From the NCBI GenBank assembly GCA_020137815.1, contig CM035360.1:6041559-6105558 (forward strand): DNA of 64,000 nucleotides. Reading direction: 5' to 3'. Of this stretch, positions 63,979 through 64,000 are shown one piece after another. The stretch's first letter is position 1, and each line of letters begins with the position of its first letter. A model generated the notes under the pieces. The model was not told the origin of the DNA. It did no database searches and saw only the letters and a program-made list of their open reading frames with translations. Both the position numbers and the translations under genes were made by a program. This DNA comes from Hormiphora californensis. Taxonomy: Eukaryota; Ctenophora; Tentaculata; Cydippida; Pleurobrachiidae.

Positions 63979-64000
63979 AAGAGAGAGAGAGAGAGAAAAA
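63888..64000. repeat. (GA)n microsatellite at window end
   Basis: Almost pure GA dinucleotide run with occasional AAAG, reaching the end of the window. Confidence 0.97.

Overview
The window is animal nuclear DNA: split genes with GT-AG introns, metazoan-type proteins, many microsatellites and minisatellites, and non-LTR retroelement and MITE debris. Genes are close together and most introns are 60-300 bp. The mix of a sushi-domain secreted protein, a divergent rhodopsin-like GPCR, a free kinase-plus-KEN RNase, and a PHD/RT/restriction-like-endonuclease retroelement points to an early-branching animal. A sponge is most likely and a cnidarian is not excluded; this is inference, not a sequence match.

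Layout. 298-1494 (+): 3' end of a myotubularin-family phosphatase. 3644-17714 (-): a large gene with UBZ-like and zinc-ribbon modules, one intron of which contains a 6.6-kb array of a 30-bp satellite. 18899-24260 (+): a very large polytopic membrane protein built from repeats carrying a W-R motif. 24620-34463 (+): three tightly spaced co-oriented genes, MICU1 (one exon end and its splice donor are amplified 21 times), mitochondrial ribosomal protein L1, and an HMG-box protein. 34698-46196 (-): sulfite oxidase, complete in 11 exons. Its introns hold a full-length retroelement with target-site duplication, a single-exon membrane protein, a receptor with ITAM-like tyrosines and a sushi protein, all on the opposite strand. 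47627-48589 (+): a GPCR. 49667-50720 (-): an ORF1-type retroelement protein. 51449-61573 (-): the S1/HAT ribosome-biogenesis factor PDCD11/Rrp5. 62254-63810 (-): a kinase plus KEN RNase related to IRE1 and RNase L.

The most interesting signal joins two observations. A 41-nt sequence ending in TTTGAG is identical at the 5' end of two otherwise unrelated retroelement units (35256-35296 on + and 50680-50720 on -), and in the first it starts exactly at the target-site duplication. Separately, ten of eleven visible gene starts have a 3' splice-site-like pyrimidine tract and AG within 1-12 nt of the ATG. Together these suggest spliced-leader trans-splicing, with the MICU1-MRPL1-HMG cluster as a possible operon. 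Shared retroelement 5' ends plus ordinary 5'UTR introns are the main alternative.

The named genes are ordinary housekeeping functions (phosphoinositide turnover, mitochondrial calcium uptake, mitochondrial translation, sulfite detoxification, rRNA processing). The receptor, kinase-RNase, GPCR and sushi genes look like signalling or defence genes. I see no sign that they form one pathway.
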